The notes under the pieces: generated by a model
Told to the model about the DNA's origin: nothing
Databases searched by the model: none
The model's input: only the letters and a program-made list of their open reading frames with translations
Position numbers and translations under genes: made by a program
Shown here: in pieces, positions 8,805 through 22,225 of the stretch
Numbering within the stretch: position 1 is the stretch's first letter
Layout of the letters: every line of letters begins with the position of its first letter
Assembly (NCBI GenBank): GCA_964019425.1
Contig: OZ025812.1
Span: 675,027-739,026 of the forward strand
Length of the DNA stretch: 64,000 nt
Direction of reading: 5' to 3'
From: Flectonema sp. DT1601
Taxonomy: Eukaryota; Euglenozoa; Diplonemea; Diplonemida; Diplonemidae

Positions 8805-11800
8805 TTACAGGATACCAGGACACCAGTAAGAAGCGCCGTTGAGATAGCAGCTGCCAACGAAGACTTCTAAAAAAAAAAAGTTCAAATCATTGCAAAAGAA
8901 GCAAGCTTGTTGTTGTTGTTTTTTTTTTTTTTTGATAAGAAAAAAAAAAAAAAAAAAAATGTGTCGTAAAAATAGCGTTTGAACAATCTTGCAAACCTTG
9001 AGCAAACAAAAATATATTTAGAGAAAAAAAAAAAACGCTAAGAAACAACAGAATAATTGGTAACTCGGGCGTCAAATCAATAGATGCGCTCCGATAGTTG
9101 CTTCATCAGCAACCCCTTTATATTTATTTGTTTTTTTTTTTTTTTTTTTTTTTTTTTGATAAAAAAAATAATAATACAAGTTTCATCTAAGAACATTCTC
9201 TCCACACAACTACCAAAAGGGACACCATCCTATGTAGCACTGAGAGAGTAGTTCCATAGACTGCGCGTTACTCATTAGTTTTTCAACCTGTTTGGTTTGG
9301 TTTGTTGTGTTATTCTATTGAGAGGGGGAGGACTTGGATAAATAAATCAAGGGTTAACACGCAATAAATTAGACATGAATCATAACTGGATTCTGTGGGG
9401 GTTGAATATTTGAATTTGTAAAATACAACTGCTTTGTATCGCGTTAACATAAGAAGGGGGGATACTTAGACATAATGAAATACCTGATCAACAACGTCGA
9501 GTGACTGATCACCCTGATGAGTAGCAAAGTCAGCTCCATCAAGCTTTGATTGGATGCGTCTGATAACACGAGATATCTGATTGTCATCTGGGACTGCTTC
9601 ACTTGGTTGTAATGATGAGGTTGATTTCATTGATGGCCTCGCCAAGTGATCGTCCTGCTCAGGAATAGCAGTCGTGTTTTTAGACTGCATCTGCTCCGCC
9701 TTCCGTTGCTGATCTTGTTTCACTTCCTGTGGGTTCAGTCTGAGACTGACTATAGGATCGTATACGAAAGCCTGTTGTTTTTTTAATTATATTTTATATC
9801 CACAATAAACAATAACACTCCTCAATAAACACACCTCTAACATAGCCATAAGTGGATGCTTTCCCTTCCTCAATACGTTCATGCCGGCACATGCTGTTCT
9901 GAAGAATGTGCCAGTGACACCACCGATTCCCATGGCCCGTACAAGCTGTTTGTGTGTTGGTATTTTTTTTTATGATGTACAATTGAGAAATAGGAGAGAG
10001 AGGAGATTCAAAACAAAACAAAAAATCGGCAAAACTTCACTTTTTTACTTTCTTACTCACACTTTTATATTTTATTTGTCCGCAACCCAGGTACAAAATC
10101 CTAATAAAAGGAACAGGTTAGTTTACGCTTCCACAATTCTCTTTCCTACCGAACAATGGGTTTGTAGGTACAAAAAAAAAAAAATCAAACCATTTTTGTA
10201 AGCCTAAATGGTACCTTCTCTGGGAAGGTATCACGATGCATGGCTGTTTCAAAGCAATCAGCAAAATCGATGTGAACAATTTTTCCATCAGAACCAACCA
10301 ACAGATTACCTGGATGACGATCACCAAGACCTAGAATATATCCGACCATCGACATCATTGCAATGGAACGAGTGAAAATAGTTCTTCTTTCAATCCATTC
10401 GTATGCGTCGATCGACTGCAGCCATAACATCGTGTGGAGATCATTCGCTTGAGTTGACTGAACCGTAAGTTCTAAAGCCTCAGTTTGTTGCATTACTGTT
10501 AATGTGTTTCCTTGATCATGAAGGTTACTTTGAAGCATGGTTGCTTCTTCTCGTATTCTAGTTGAGTCATATCCACGCATTTCTGCGACAATACTGTCAA
10601 CAGTTTGCGCGCACTCAACCCATCCAATGAGACCAGCAGTTGGAGAAAGTGGAACAACAGCAAATGTTACAATCGGAGGAATAGACGATTGACTACTGAC
10701 CTCTGTCGCACTTGTTCTAATTAGTGTGTTTATTAACCTTAAGACTTGCATTACTCGTTGATCAAGTCGGAGATCTTCTTGTCCTTTTAATAAGAATTTA
10801 AAATCAGTTCCATCAGAGCCAACAACAGTTATCTGTTTTGGTCTTCTCTTTGATCCCATCACATGTATTAAAGGACTGAATGAGTGAATGCAAATAACTG
10901 GACCTGATATTCTGTCTTGAAAGACTCCAGGAACAGCAACTTCAACGTTCTTAGCTTCTGATAGCCGTGAGGATACATCTGATAGCTGAATGACTCTCTG
11001 ATCACGTAACTGTTGATATAGTCTAGCGAAGACCTGACCGTAGTAAATCCAAGACCTTTTCATGTCACTTTGATGATGAGTGTGTTGCCATCTCGTCCAG
11101 TTCTCTTTAGCGATGTTCAACTCTCGTTGGTAGAGTCTTAGAAACTGATGATCATTTTCTGATTTTGGATGCAACAACTCATTGTGTAGAGGTGACATGA
11201 TTTCAACGACACGTTCACCATCTCCAGCCATCCAACAACGATTAGCAGCAACTAAAGCATCTAACCATTCTTCACTAATAAGTGTCGCTATTGATACCAA
11301 CTCTGACGTAACCATCTCAACTTGCTCAGCTAACATTGGAAACTCTGTTCTTATCGATGCGTATATCGATTGAGCTGCCTGCACTCTTCTAATCTCATCG
11401 ACTTTGGAACTGCAACTAGCGGATGAATAGTTCGATTCATTTGATGGATTACTCGCAACGTCGTCAGGTGGTTCTGTTGTTTTATTCCTGTCTTTATCAA
11501 CGTCTTCTGTCTGAGGACAACTATCAGTTGGTGATCCTAAATATATCTCTTCAGGGTATCCTCTGAGTGGTACAGAAACTGACAGTAAGACACGTTGAGG
11601 AAAGTGAGAAGCAATCTTCAGGAGGAGGTCTCTAACAACGGATGCTATGATTGGATCTTTTTCACCTATTCGAGCTACAATCTGTGGGATTACTGAAACC
11701 CAATACTCAGATGAAAGAGTTTTGAACGAATGACGAATTTCAGTAGCAACTTTCCCGACATCTCCGAAAGAGAACAACAGTCTAAGAAGTCTCAAAATGT

Positions 11801-14800
11801 CTTGCGTAGCTCTCTCTGGTGGATCGCATACTTCGATGCAAGTGACGAATCCAGTTACGGCTGAGTGAGCGTACTGTGCTGCTTCTGCTTTTGTAAGACT
11901 GGAGTCTCTGTGAGCGATTCGCAGGTTTAATAAAGCCCATTCGTGAAATAAACGATATTTTGTTCCATCTTTCCGATTTGGTTCACTTCCCTTACTCGTG
12001 TCAGAATCAACCTCATCTTCCATTCCGAGTGCCTGTTCCAATACCGCCAGAATGTCTTCTCTGCAAGGAGTCGTCCAAAAATCATTTTTATTTAATATTT
12101 GTTGCCACTGAGCAGTCATAAGAAGGCATTCTCTGACGGTACTCAACCTCGAGGTAGTTTTCTTAGTATTGTATTGATCAGTGAGAAATTGAGAATAACG
12201 ACGGAGTTCCTCGATTAAGTACCTCCTCTGAGTAGCCTCTGCATCGTACATGTGTTGTAAGTAAGTCATCACTAGTACTGGATTGTGTTCATTAAACGAT
12301 GATGGATGTGGAAGTGATAATTGACCAGCAGAGTGAGACTCGAGGTTAAGAAGCCGTCTGAGAACTATTCTAGCCCTTGTAGGTTCTAGTATATTAACAA
12401 AGTGTAACCATTCATCTATTACTTTGTGAGGATCTACCGCCAAAGATCGAATCGCCAAAGCATCTCGTAAATGCCACGCGTCATGACGCATACAGACTAA
12501 TCTGGTGTACCAAACTGCTTCAATTTCTGATCTTCGTTGAGAATCACTTTGTTCTTTGTATTCAATCACTTCTTCTATCTCAGCAAGGTGTTGTAGTACA
12601 ACTATCAGTTCATATCCTCGTCCGTTTGTACCATTCACGTGTGCAATAATATCTTTTTCTAAACCAGCTCTACAACTTGCTAATAGACTTGATAAGTCAA
12701 CAAGTTGATCAGCTGGTGTGCTGCTGTCAGTTTGTTGTCTGTTCTGAGACTTTGACGAGCGTCCAGTCGCAAAGCCTCGAAACAGTTTGAAATTATCTTT
12801 TTTAATGGCAAGAATCGCCCTATAAAACCCAGCAGTGACTCCAGCAGGTGAATCCCCTGGTCGTCGAGCAGCACCCTCACCAGTCTTTGGAAGGAGAGAA
12901 ACTGCTTCTTCCATCTTATCCCATTCTGTTAGCATCCACGCAGCATGAGATACTGCTCTTGCTGTTCTTCGTCGGACTGGTTCCGTGTCCCAAATTTCAC
13001 TCAAATCCAGAACGCCTTTCCAGTCGCCAAGATGTTCTCGGCATCTCATCATTCCAGCGACGTAGTACGGCCATTCAGATTTGTCAGTATTCTTACAAGT
13101 GTTGTGGTACTGATCGAATGCTCGTTGCCACCAACCTAAGTCTTCGTAAGTCCCCGCAGCTGTTTCTGAATCAGTGATTGATTTCTTCTTAATGAGAGTA
13201 AGAATCCCCTCTGCTTGTTGTTGTTGTTCTAAACATCTATTAACACGAACTAGTCTTCGACAGGCTTCTAAGTAGTCAGTTCTTTCTGATTCGAGCCAGA
13301 AAGATGCATCTGGTCTGTGGCTAGTTTCACCCTCTATTCGATAAGCCTCAGTCTCTAACCAATGAAGTACCAGTGGAAAGTCTTGGCAGTCCTCAGCTAA
13401 AGGCCACAGCTTCTTGAGAGGAACAAACTTATGAACTGGTTTTTGAACTTCTCCAACATCAGCAAAATGCTGAGCATAAGTCTTTTCAACGAAAACACAG
13501 AGGTCAAGAAGCGGTCTGAGGACTGGATTCGCAGCTGTTGTAAGCAATACTTTCTTAATAACGTTAGTCATGTACACTTGTTGCTTTACATCAACTGCGT
13601 TATAGCAAAGCGCAAATGCCGGTGGGAATAATGATCTGGCAAGAGGAGGATGACCCCTGCCTATTTGAGCACACGCTCTGAGAACAGTTCTTGGAGACTG
13701 TGTTAGTAATTCTTGAGCAAGTGTGTCTAACCATCTTATGAATTCAACTTCTGTATGAGCAGATTGATAACCACGTAAAGCATTCTCTAAGTGAGTCATG
13801 TTAACGCTATGATGACTGTTGTTAGCACCCATTCTTGAGAATCCAGCAGAACTCCGAGTATGTAAAGACATATAGTCGTGGTGTGATAGTCCAATTGGTG
13901 ACATCCTACCAGACGGATCTGATACAGAACGACATCTGACAGTGTGAGGAGTGCTTTCGGAAGGATTCGATAAAGTCTCGATTGCTTCTTCTGCTTCAGA
14001 TCCTTCAATTTGACGAAGAGATCTGGTGACGGACGATCGAAACATTTCATACTCAGAACCGATTCCAGCTGAGAACACACACAACGTTCTCAGAGCAACA
14101 GAACCAACACCATGCCTAGCATCAGCTACTGGAGTAACAACACCTTGTGATATCTTAACCAACGCATGAACAACTCGAGCTGATACGTCTTGCATTGGAA
14201 CGCCAAGTTTACTCAACGCTGCAATAGTTTGAAGACATTTTATTCTGAGCTCTGGTAGTTGATCTGTTGCTCCAGCGACATCAAGAAGACATGCAGTCAC
14301 TGGAATTAAAAATGGAGTCACCAACATTGCGAGTGTCTCAAATGCCTGTACAGCTCTCACTGCCAGAGCATCATCACAAAGACCACCTCTTGCGAGTTCA
14401 ATCAGACGAGGTAACAACCACTGAGTGTGTGGTTGCATTACATTTAGCGTTAAATGTAACTCTTCTGCGAGGGTTATTATTGTGAGTTTGGCTGGTTGTT
14501 CTGACACTTCCCAAAAGTCATACATGCATTGGATTGTATCCTTTACGAATGTTATTACAGTGGCTCTGTTTTCACTCGCGACAGTGCTGTCAGCTGCCCT
14601 GACCAATGCAATCGCGTGAACTAATGTTCTAAGTAAGGCATCAGCTAGTGCTGGGTCTTTGTGAGAACTTTTCCGACATGCTTGCAACAACCTAAGTAGT
14701 GTAGCAATTACCCTCGATAATAATCCTGCTGGTCTAGCTCCCTGCATTGATCTGATAGCTCGAAGTACACTTCGTAAAGCCTGTACGGCAGCTCTCTTAT

Positions 14801-17408
14801 GAAAAGCAAGACTGGGATGCTCTAATAGGTTGAGTAACTTGAGGACAGCTACGTGAGCATCGAAGTCTGCTGCTGTTGCTTTTGTTGATATCTCGTTTAA
14901 CACCTTCATGTGAGAGGCGGTACTGAGGTCTATCGCTCCAATGATTCCAAGTAGCTGCAAGACTTCTGTTCGACGATCGCTGTCTCCTTCTTTCAGACAT
15001 TCGAATAGTCTAGGAATGACCAAAGGATATTCAACAGCAAAACTACAAGAAGTCATCCTTGTATGAGTTATTAATAACTCACCCACTCCAAGATCGACAA
15101 CTTTCTTCCTACGAAGAAGATGTCCGAGCAGCCTGGCTGCTGGAGCAGTAGCAGGACTGCTTTGATTTCCGATAACATCAACAGCCAAGTGTTGTAGTTG
15201 TCTGAGTTCAGTGGATGAAAACCCGTGTCTTGACTCAACCAGAGAACACAACGTGTTTAATATCGCTGCTTTAAATCGGTGATTAGTCGCCGTAGACAAT
15301 CTGTCAATCAATAAGTCATTAAGTCCTTCATCATATTCTACCAAGACACTTGGACTTGTTCTTGCTAAGTGACCAACCATTCTAGCTGCTTGTTCTTGCT
15401 GAACAGCATCTGTAGGACACTGTAATTCTGTGGTCACTTGTTTTGCTAATGTCTGTAATCTCTTAGTTACAAGTTCAGAATCATCAACAAGCCCAGCGAC
15501 TATGTCTAAGGAGAGCTCTCTGGCTTCAGCCTGTTCATCCACTAACGATGAACATAAGTAGCAAACTACTCTATCTAACTTAAGTAATTCAGCACATGAC
15601 GGATACGAAGTCGCCTTTTTAACACTTCGAAGAGCTGCGAGACGAACATCAGCAGCGGGGTCTGCAAGACCAACCTTTAAAACCTCCGTCAATACTAATT
15701 CTGACGACTGTATATCAATGTCAGGAAGGTTCAGTAACAGAGACATAGTAGAAGCTGCTCCTTTGCGAACAATTGATCTGCTGTGATACAGAACTGGTAT
15801 AACTGACTTTATTAAATGACTGTAACTATTTGATATCAATCTCATGAACTCCTCACAGTCACGTAGAGCAGTCAGTGCGACTATTGCTGCCTCACCCTTT
15901 GGGTCTACGTGAGTCGCTGTTAGGACGTCTTCAACTCGTTCGACAATTAGTTGTAGTCCCCTCTTTAAGAATTGATTTGAATCAACATTGACAGGTTGAT
16001 TTGATGAACGAGTCTGACTGCTATTTCTTCCTAATTCTTGTGGTCTGTTAACAGGAGTTCGTGTTCTCGGAGTGCTTCCAGAAAGTCTCTTTCCCAAATC
16101 TAACAAAGGCTTCGTGAGTAATTTGTTAAGTGGCAGACCAGGCGCACTCTCCAACAACACCCCAGCAATGTCTTCATCACATATCACCGCAGCGCATGCT
16201 GCTGCTCCAGGACATGGAGGGTCAGCCTCTAAAGCTTCAACAACGGCAGCTTTAATTCTCTCAAGCTGGAGATCACGTTGACCATCAGCGCAAGTAAAGG
16301 TGGTCAGCGGTATTAATAAAGCCAGAGAAGCAAAGGTGCTCTGTCGAATGCTGCTTGGTTCACCTCTGGGTGTTAACAGCGACTGTGAACTACTTACATC
16401 TTGAGGAGGAATTATTATGTGTGGAGACTTCGCTAGTTCAATGCAAACCTCTACGGCAGGTGAAATATATTTTTCAAATCGAACTCCGCAAAATGATGCC
16501 AAAGTACAGAGTAAATCAATAGCAGTCACTCTTACGAATATATGATAAGGACTAGTCGACAGCTGTAATGCGTGGTTGGATATCTTTTCATAAATATCAT
16601 CCTTTGGAGGACCACGCTCCTCGATTAGCTCCCTGAGTGCTAATAACGCTCCGTGAGTCTTACAGGCTTCAGGTAACGTCAATGACGTCGTCGCGTTTGA
16701 AAACAAAACTAAAATATCCATACAAGTCGACAAGACATCCATGTCGTGTTCATCTTCTCCAACGGACTCCACTTTCAACAGAGCTCGCATTGTTGATGAG
16801 TAGGCAATCCTACAAGTGATCGATTCATGTTCTAAACCTCCCCATAATGCACGTTTAAATATTTGTAATTTATTTGTCATCAGCGCTGGAGCTGCAGATA
16901 CCAGTTCTCGAAACCCGACAGCTGCTGAGTAGAAATGAGACTTCCTGTCGCTACTCAACCATTCAAGATAACGATTACATTCTGATTCTATAATGTCGTA
17001 CATAAGTACTGAATCAGTTTTGACAACCCTGCCGAGGGTTGCAGCTGCCAGGTCTGCTTGGGCGGTGTCAGTGGTGCAGAGGATCGATGATAAGAAATTT
17101 GCAAAAAACGAAAGCTGTGCCGTTCTAGAAGAACTGTCAGTATAATCAACATCTATCAATGCAGCGACAGCTCTCATACAATTACACTTAGCTGTGGGAC
17201 TTGCTGTACTCGCAAGCTCTTGAAGTTGTAAATTTACAACTCGTTGATAGCGCCTGACCTCCTCTGGTGCTACGCTCATTGCCTGTGCTTCAATGAGTCG
17301 CTTTAACTCTCTTATCGCTCTTTCACCATCATCGCTATCAATACGAATGCAGGCCCTTTCAACCGCTCCAATCCAGTCCTGTGAAGGGCCACTTTTCCTG
17401 CCGCTCAT
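8805..17408 (-). CDS. MTOR: Target of rapamycin kinase (mTOR/TOR)
   Basis: This is the catalytic subunit of the TOR complexes, which couple nutrients to growth. Exon 1 (10191-17408) encodes 2406 aa: HEAT repeats (to about 1250; note LGIIGAID), FAT, FRB (about 2045-2135) and most of the kinase. The kinase shows FLLKGQEDLR, GLGDRHPGN and HIDFADCFE. Exons 2 (9835-9945) and 3 (9484-9771) are joined by clean GT-AG introns and carry AFVYDP and the pre-FATC helix. Exon 4 starts at 9115 (LLMKQL). A final exon near 8805-8866 encodes a FATC-like end, GSCYLNGASYWCPGIL. The total of about 2570 aa fits human mTOR (2549). Oddities are the changed rapamycin-contact residues, DFA in place of DFG, an insertion in FATC, and no GT donor after exon 4. 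Introns carry repeats at 9391 and 10020. Confidence 0.96.
9391..9452. repeat. Family B fragment in an mTOR intron
   Basis: TTTGAATTTGTAAAATACAA followed by CTGCTTTGTATCGCGTTAAC repeats the first part of the element at 8085-8226. It lies in the intron between the third and fourth mTOR coding exons, close to a run of G residues (GAAGGGGGG). Confidence 0.7.
10020..10183. repeat. SINE-like repeat, copy 1, in the first mTOR intron
   Basis: This roughly 160-bp unit runs from GGCAAAACTTCAC to CAATGGGTTTGTAGGTAC and ends in a run of 13 A. It has a close relative at 46140-46303, also ending in an A run after the same GGTAC. A weaker copy of its last 30 bp appears near 34920-34960. Two copies with the same borders and A tails point to a small retroposon. 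Confidence 0.75.
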
Positions 17409-17653
17409 TGATCATGTCACGCTTGTCGCATTTATTTCTTTTATTCTGATAATTGGTCTGAGAGAAGGGAATCTTTGATTTCACGTTTTTTTTTTTTTTT
17501 TTTTTTTTTGATGTTTAAAAAAAAAAAAATGTGAACGTACAATCTCTCATTACACACTAAAACATCACAAGCAACAGAAAAGGCTGATGACAAAAACAAC
17601 ATGAAAATGTTGAGATCCATTGAGTGAGAAGGAAAAGAAAACACCATCGCAGG

Positions 17654-17929
17654 TTATTTCATATTTGATTTATTTTGAAGCATATCCGCAAGTAGTTGCA
17701 GTTCGGTCTCACATCCTTCATATCCAACAAGTGCTGAGAGTCCTTCTGTTTCCTGTTCACTGACTGCTATGATTGGTTTCTTTTTATCATCAGGATTCAC
17801 TGATAAATCATCATCTGTAGCGATGGGTTCATTCATGTAATCAACTTCTTCAATCGCATGTGAGATTGTTGATTTTTGAGTTGTCGGTATTTCCTTCCTA
17901 CTCGAGACGATCCTTCCTTTTGTTACCAT
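17654..17929 (-). CDS. Small hypothetical protein
   Basis: The frame encodes 91 aa, rich in Lys near the start and acidic in the middle, with a Leu-rich end (ELQLLADML). I do not recognise the family. The start codon lies three bases after TCTGCTGCAG, a good splice acceptor, which fits the pattern upstream of other genes here. No membrane segment or catalytic motif is visible. It could also be an internal exon of a larger gene. Confidence 0.4.
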   Translation of the reverse strand: MVTKGRIVSSRKEIPTTQKSTISHAIEEVDYMNEPIATDDDLSVNPDDKKKPIIAVSEQETEGLSALVGYEGCETELQLLADMLQNKSNMK

Positions 17930-18491
17930 CTTCTGCAGCAGAGATGAGGAAATAATGATTTCTTCTGAAAGTTAAGAAATAAAACACTGCATTCGGTTCG
18001 CTCTGTAAAATTAAAGAAATAAAATTTCATAACATCAACAACCTACCTCATCAAAGTAAAAACAACGTCATCGTACTACAAACAGTTCGTTAGTAGAATC
18101 GAGAGAGAGACTTGAACGGGTTCAAAAAGAAAAAGGAATCAGGAGGGGAAATAAAGTAAAAAAAAATCATTAAATACGACCGACGGAGTGTAAATTTATT
18201 CCTTTCTTGTTTTGTCGTTTTTGTTAGTTTTTTTTTTTTTTTTTTTTTTTTCCGATCGAAAAAAAAAAAGGAGAGAAAAGCACCAAAATAACACTGACAG
18301 TGGTCTACATCAGTGTGTGTAGTTGAACATAGCCACTGTTAATATCACAATTAGATTTAAAGACCTGTAGAAGTCGGTTCGTGTAAGCACCTCATGTGCG
18401 TAGTGTAAGAATCTGATGTTAGAACAGTACAGAGTAGGAGAGCAAACCAACCTGTGAGTAACATCCGTGAGATAAGAAAACAGTTTTTTTT

Positions 18492-18707
18492 CTATCCCTC
18501 AAGCATCGTGGGTTGGGTTATGTTTAATTTACCTGTTGACACAGCCCCGAACGATGCCGTTTGAAATATTGAACCACCGAACTTCATGTTACAATTTTCA
18601 ACACAGGCATCTGGAAGTCCTCCTCTGGCAGCGATCTTATCACATTCAGCTTGGCAACTGTCGAGAGCTTTCTCTCTTTGTTTCTTTGTTAGTTTCTTTT
18701 CGCCCAT
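18492..18707 (-). CDS. Small twin-CX3C protein, first exon (small-Tim-like?)
   Basis: The Lys-rich start (MGEKKLTKKQREKAL) leads into C-X3-C-X12-C-X3-C (CQAEC then CVENC), the spacing used by small mitochondrial intermembrane-space chaperones (Tim9/10/8/13). The frame probably leaves the exon at ACAG/GTAAAT near 18525 and continues in a downstream exon I could not fix. The usual small-Tim length is 80-110 aa, so about 61 aa here plus another exon is plausible. The assignment rests only on the cysteine spacing and could be wrong. Confidence 0.45.
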   Translation of the reverse strand: MGEKKLTKKQREKALDSCQAECDKIAARGGLPDACVENCNMKFGGSIFQTASFGAVSTGKLNITQPTMLEG

Positions 18708-19520
18708 TATTTAGATATGTCTACTGTGTGTGATTAAAGGAAATGTTGAAAAGAGTCTCTTCTGGAACACAGGATATGTCTGTTATTGTGTTCTTGTTGT
18801 TCTGATTTAAAAAAAAAGAAATTTTAATTTTTTCAAGAAAAATACTCATTGATACTGACAGTAGCAGCTTAGGCTGCGATTCGCGTTAGGGCAGAACCGA
18901 GAGTGGTGTTTGCCATTATTTGGTTTGAAATTCCGTTCATTTATTTTAAATTATACTTTTTTTTTTTTTTTTTTTCCTTTTTTTTCCCTTTTTCTTCCGT
19001 CAGGGGAGTGTAATGTACAAAAAACTGTCTGAAAGTTCACAGATTCAGTCACCACACGGTATATTTATAATATCCCTCTTTCTCTCTCTCTCCCCCAAGT
19101 GTGCTTGTCGTACATGAAGGCACAGAGCTGGGGGCTCTCTCTCATGTTTTTTATTCTACTCTTTCTTTAGAGGAAATTATCGGGAGGAAAACACTAATTT
19201 TTAAATTTTTTTTTATTATTTTTTTTTTTCTTGATTTATTTCTTTCTTTTCCATTTATAATAATTTTTTTTTTTTGTTTGTTTGTGACCAGTCTCTGCTA
19301 AAACAGACAAAAAAAGGGGGGAAAAAAAAAGGAAAAAAAAAAATGTTTGTAAAAACAACAATGCTTCCAGACGCTGGGTCTCATCACTGCTGTTATTAGT
19401 TTGTTCTTTATTTCTTTTTTTTTTTTTTTTTTTTTTTTTTCCGTTATATTTTCATCGTTTGAAGAGACCACCGTCGTCACTAATCAAAATAGGAACCCGT
19501 TAAGATTCACAAGAACTTCT
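18708..19520. other. Gene-free spacer
   Basis: This 0.8-kb gap holds T runs (18958-18976, 19415-19440), a TCTCTCTCTCTC stretch near 19081 and A/T-rich sequence. No gene or RNA was recognised. A 15-codon frame beginning ATGGCAAACACC on the minus strand near 18914 is too short to call. Confidence 0.5.
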
Positions 19521-21206
19521 CTACAACAATACAATCCCGATATTCTCAGGTTTCATCTCTGGAAACCTCCAGTTGTAGAAATAATACCGCAGATGACCAT
19601 CACCAACTCCAAATTTAAGATCTTGGAATATAGTTTTGTTTTCCATAACGTCCAATGCATTGAACACATCAAAGTCTTTCTGCTTTGCTAAAATCATAGC
19701 ATCAGTTAACAAAGTCTTCATAGGAACACTGTTAGCAACGTTGTAGTAGCAGTATGCTGCAGTGTAACGACTGTGTTTGGTAGATCCAATCACAGTCGAT
19801 GGCAGGGTGTAAAAGCTGCACAAATCAGTAATGTCACCATTCTTATCCTGTAGGGTTGGTAGGTAGGGTTGTTGTTGTTGTTGTTGTACCCAAGCAAAAA
19901 AAAAACACAAACCTGTACAACATATGTGTCGATCACTCCTTCCTTTGGAAGGAACCAATGGCAAATTTCATCATTTGTCCATACGAAATGCACAGCGAAC
20001 TGAGCAAGGTACTTCTCCAATAAAACTCGTACCTGTGTCGTGTTAAGTTAAGCAGTTTTCAAAAAATAAAACTCAAGAAATTAACACAATATACGAAATA
20101 GACAAACCTTTTTGTGATCTTTCTTAACCATAGGTCTGATACCTGGGATCTGTGGAGTCGGTTTAAGAGAGTAATGTTTCTTTACTTGTTCCATCGGACG
20201 ACTGAATTTTTCAAACATCTGAGGTATACGAGAAAACCCAATCTGTTGTAATTATTTAATGGAATAATGGATTGCAAACAGACAAAAAAAAAAACATTAA
20301 AGAGAAGGCAATCACATACTTGAATTAGTTTTTGTGGATTTAAAGACCTATGCCAATACTGACACTGAGCAATAGTACTTGTTATTGCGATACCTGCTGT
20401 GTACACTGCTTGCCAAATTCCTGTCAAGTTCACTCTTCGGGTAACTTCACTGATCAATTTCGGTGCTAATTTCTTATCTCTGCAACGTTTGTTTACGCAA
20501 AGGAAGTTAATCTCACACATGGAAACAACTTTTTTACTCGCTCCTACCTTCACTGGGATTCCAGAGATGAAACCGACGAGGGTTTTGCCTGTTTTTTTTT
20601 TTATGACAATGTGTATATAAAAAAAGAGTAATAATATCAACACATACTGTCGGTTGTTCTGATAGCTACATGCCAATCTTTGATGTAATGTGGAGGGATG
20701 AGTGCCCATAGAAGGAACTCCTCAGGGTAGTCAAATCGGAACATCGCGTCATCGTCTTCTACGTAGTGGTCACGAAGAAGCTCATAAATCATACGCATGT
20801 GATCCTTGTCAGTTACATCTGGTGTCCACCATTCCATTCCTTCTGGTAGTTCGTATGGTTCCTTTTGGACATCGTCGATTGTCTTGTCAGAGTCGATCGG
20901 TCCTTCAATGTGATCACCTGGTTCAAAGTGTTCATCCGCCTGCATTACTGGTTGAGTGTTCCAGAATGCATGTTCTTTTGTTTTCTCTTTCATCTTCCTT
21001 CGAGGCATCATCATTTCCATTAATTTCTTTTTCCTTTCTTCCTCATCTTCTTCTGGTTCTGCCGCAGCTTCCTTTGCTGCTGCTTTATTCTTCTTCTTTG
21101 CTAGTTTCTTTGCTCTGTTTTTAGCAGTTCTGGCAGCGCGTTCTTCCTCGGTTAATTCGACTTCCCCTTCCTGCTTGGGTTCCTCCTTTGGTGGGGGTTC
21201 AGACAT
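19521..21206 (-). CDS. NMT: Glycylpeptide N-tetradecanoyltransferase
   Basis: The enzyme transfers myristate from myristoyl-CoA to N-terminal glycines. Five exons join cleanly: 20648-21206, 20320-20588, 20108-20242, 19913-20032 and 19521-19847, all GT-AG, giving 469 aa. The Lys/Glu-rich N-terminus (ribosome-binding region in the family) is followed by FWNTQPV, YVEDDDAMFRFDYPEEFLLW, the NMT core EINFLCVNK and QAVYTAG, the RYWHRSLNP relative QYWHRSLNPQKL, and the C-terminal lobe with DFVFNALD-type DVFNALDVMENK and FGVGDGHLRYYFYNW. The chain ends in GIVLL, near the family's catalytic C-terminal carboxylate. The acceptor-like ATTTTCAG lies 15 nt before the start. Candidate substrates in this window include the PSD (MGCGGS). 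Confidence 0.96.
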
Positions 21207-21456
21207 TATTACTTTATTTATCTGAAAATTGATTTTTGTTGAAAATTAAATTAAAAATTATTAACAGAAAACGCCTTGCAGCATTATTGATTTACTTCTG
21301 TAATATAAGCGACCTTCTGTTTCATTTTTTTTTTTTTTTAAATTCTTTTTTTTTTTTTCGAGACCTTTTTTTTTTTTATTTTTGAACTCAAAAAAAAGAA
21401 TGAAAAAATCAATTTCTGATACAAAAGAACTGCTACGAGAAGACACGTTTCGCACT

Positions 21457-22008
<552 letters not shown>

Positions 22009-22225
22009 CTAATAATGTTTTTTATAATCAACCTGTTGAGTATAATTTAAGACTACCTAACAATGCACATCTACCCCAACAGAGTTCTCGTGTAAGTCGA
22101 CAGAATCAAAGTAACAAGCCGAAGGCATTCTTCAGAAAAAGATGCATTCTGACTTTTGATTAATAAAAGTAAAACAAAAAGAAGGAAGGGAGGGAAAAGA
22201 CTGATTTAAAATAATTGAACAGAAC

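Noticed and set aside
9794-10201. Frames on both strands between the mTOR exons
   Set aside because: They are explained by the mTOR exon at 9835-9945 read in other frames and by the SINE-like repeat.
18870-18920. Fifteen-codon minus frame beginning ATGGCAAACACCAC
   Set aside because: It is too short, with no splice context that would make it an exon of a recognisable gene.
20702-21225. Long plus-strand frames over the NMT start
   Set aside because: These are antisense shadows of the Lys/Glu-rich NMT N-terminus.
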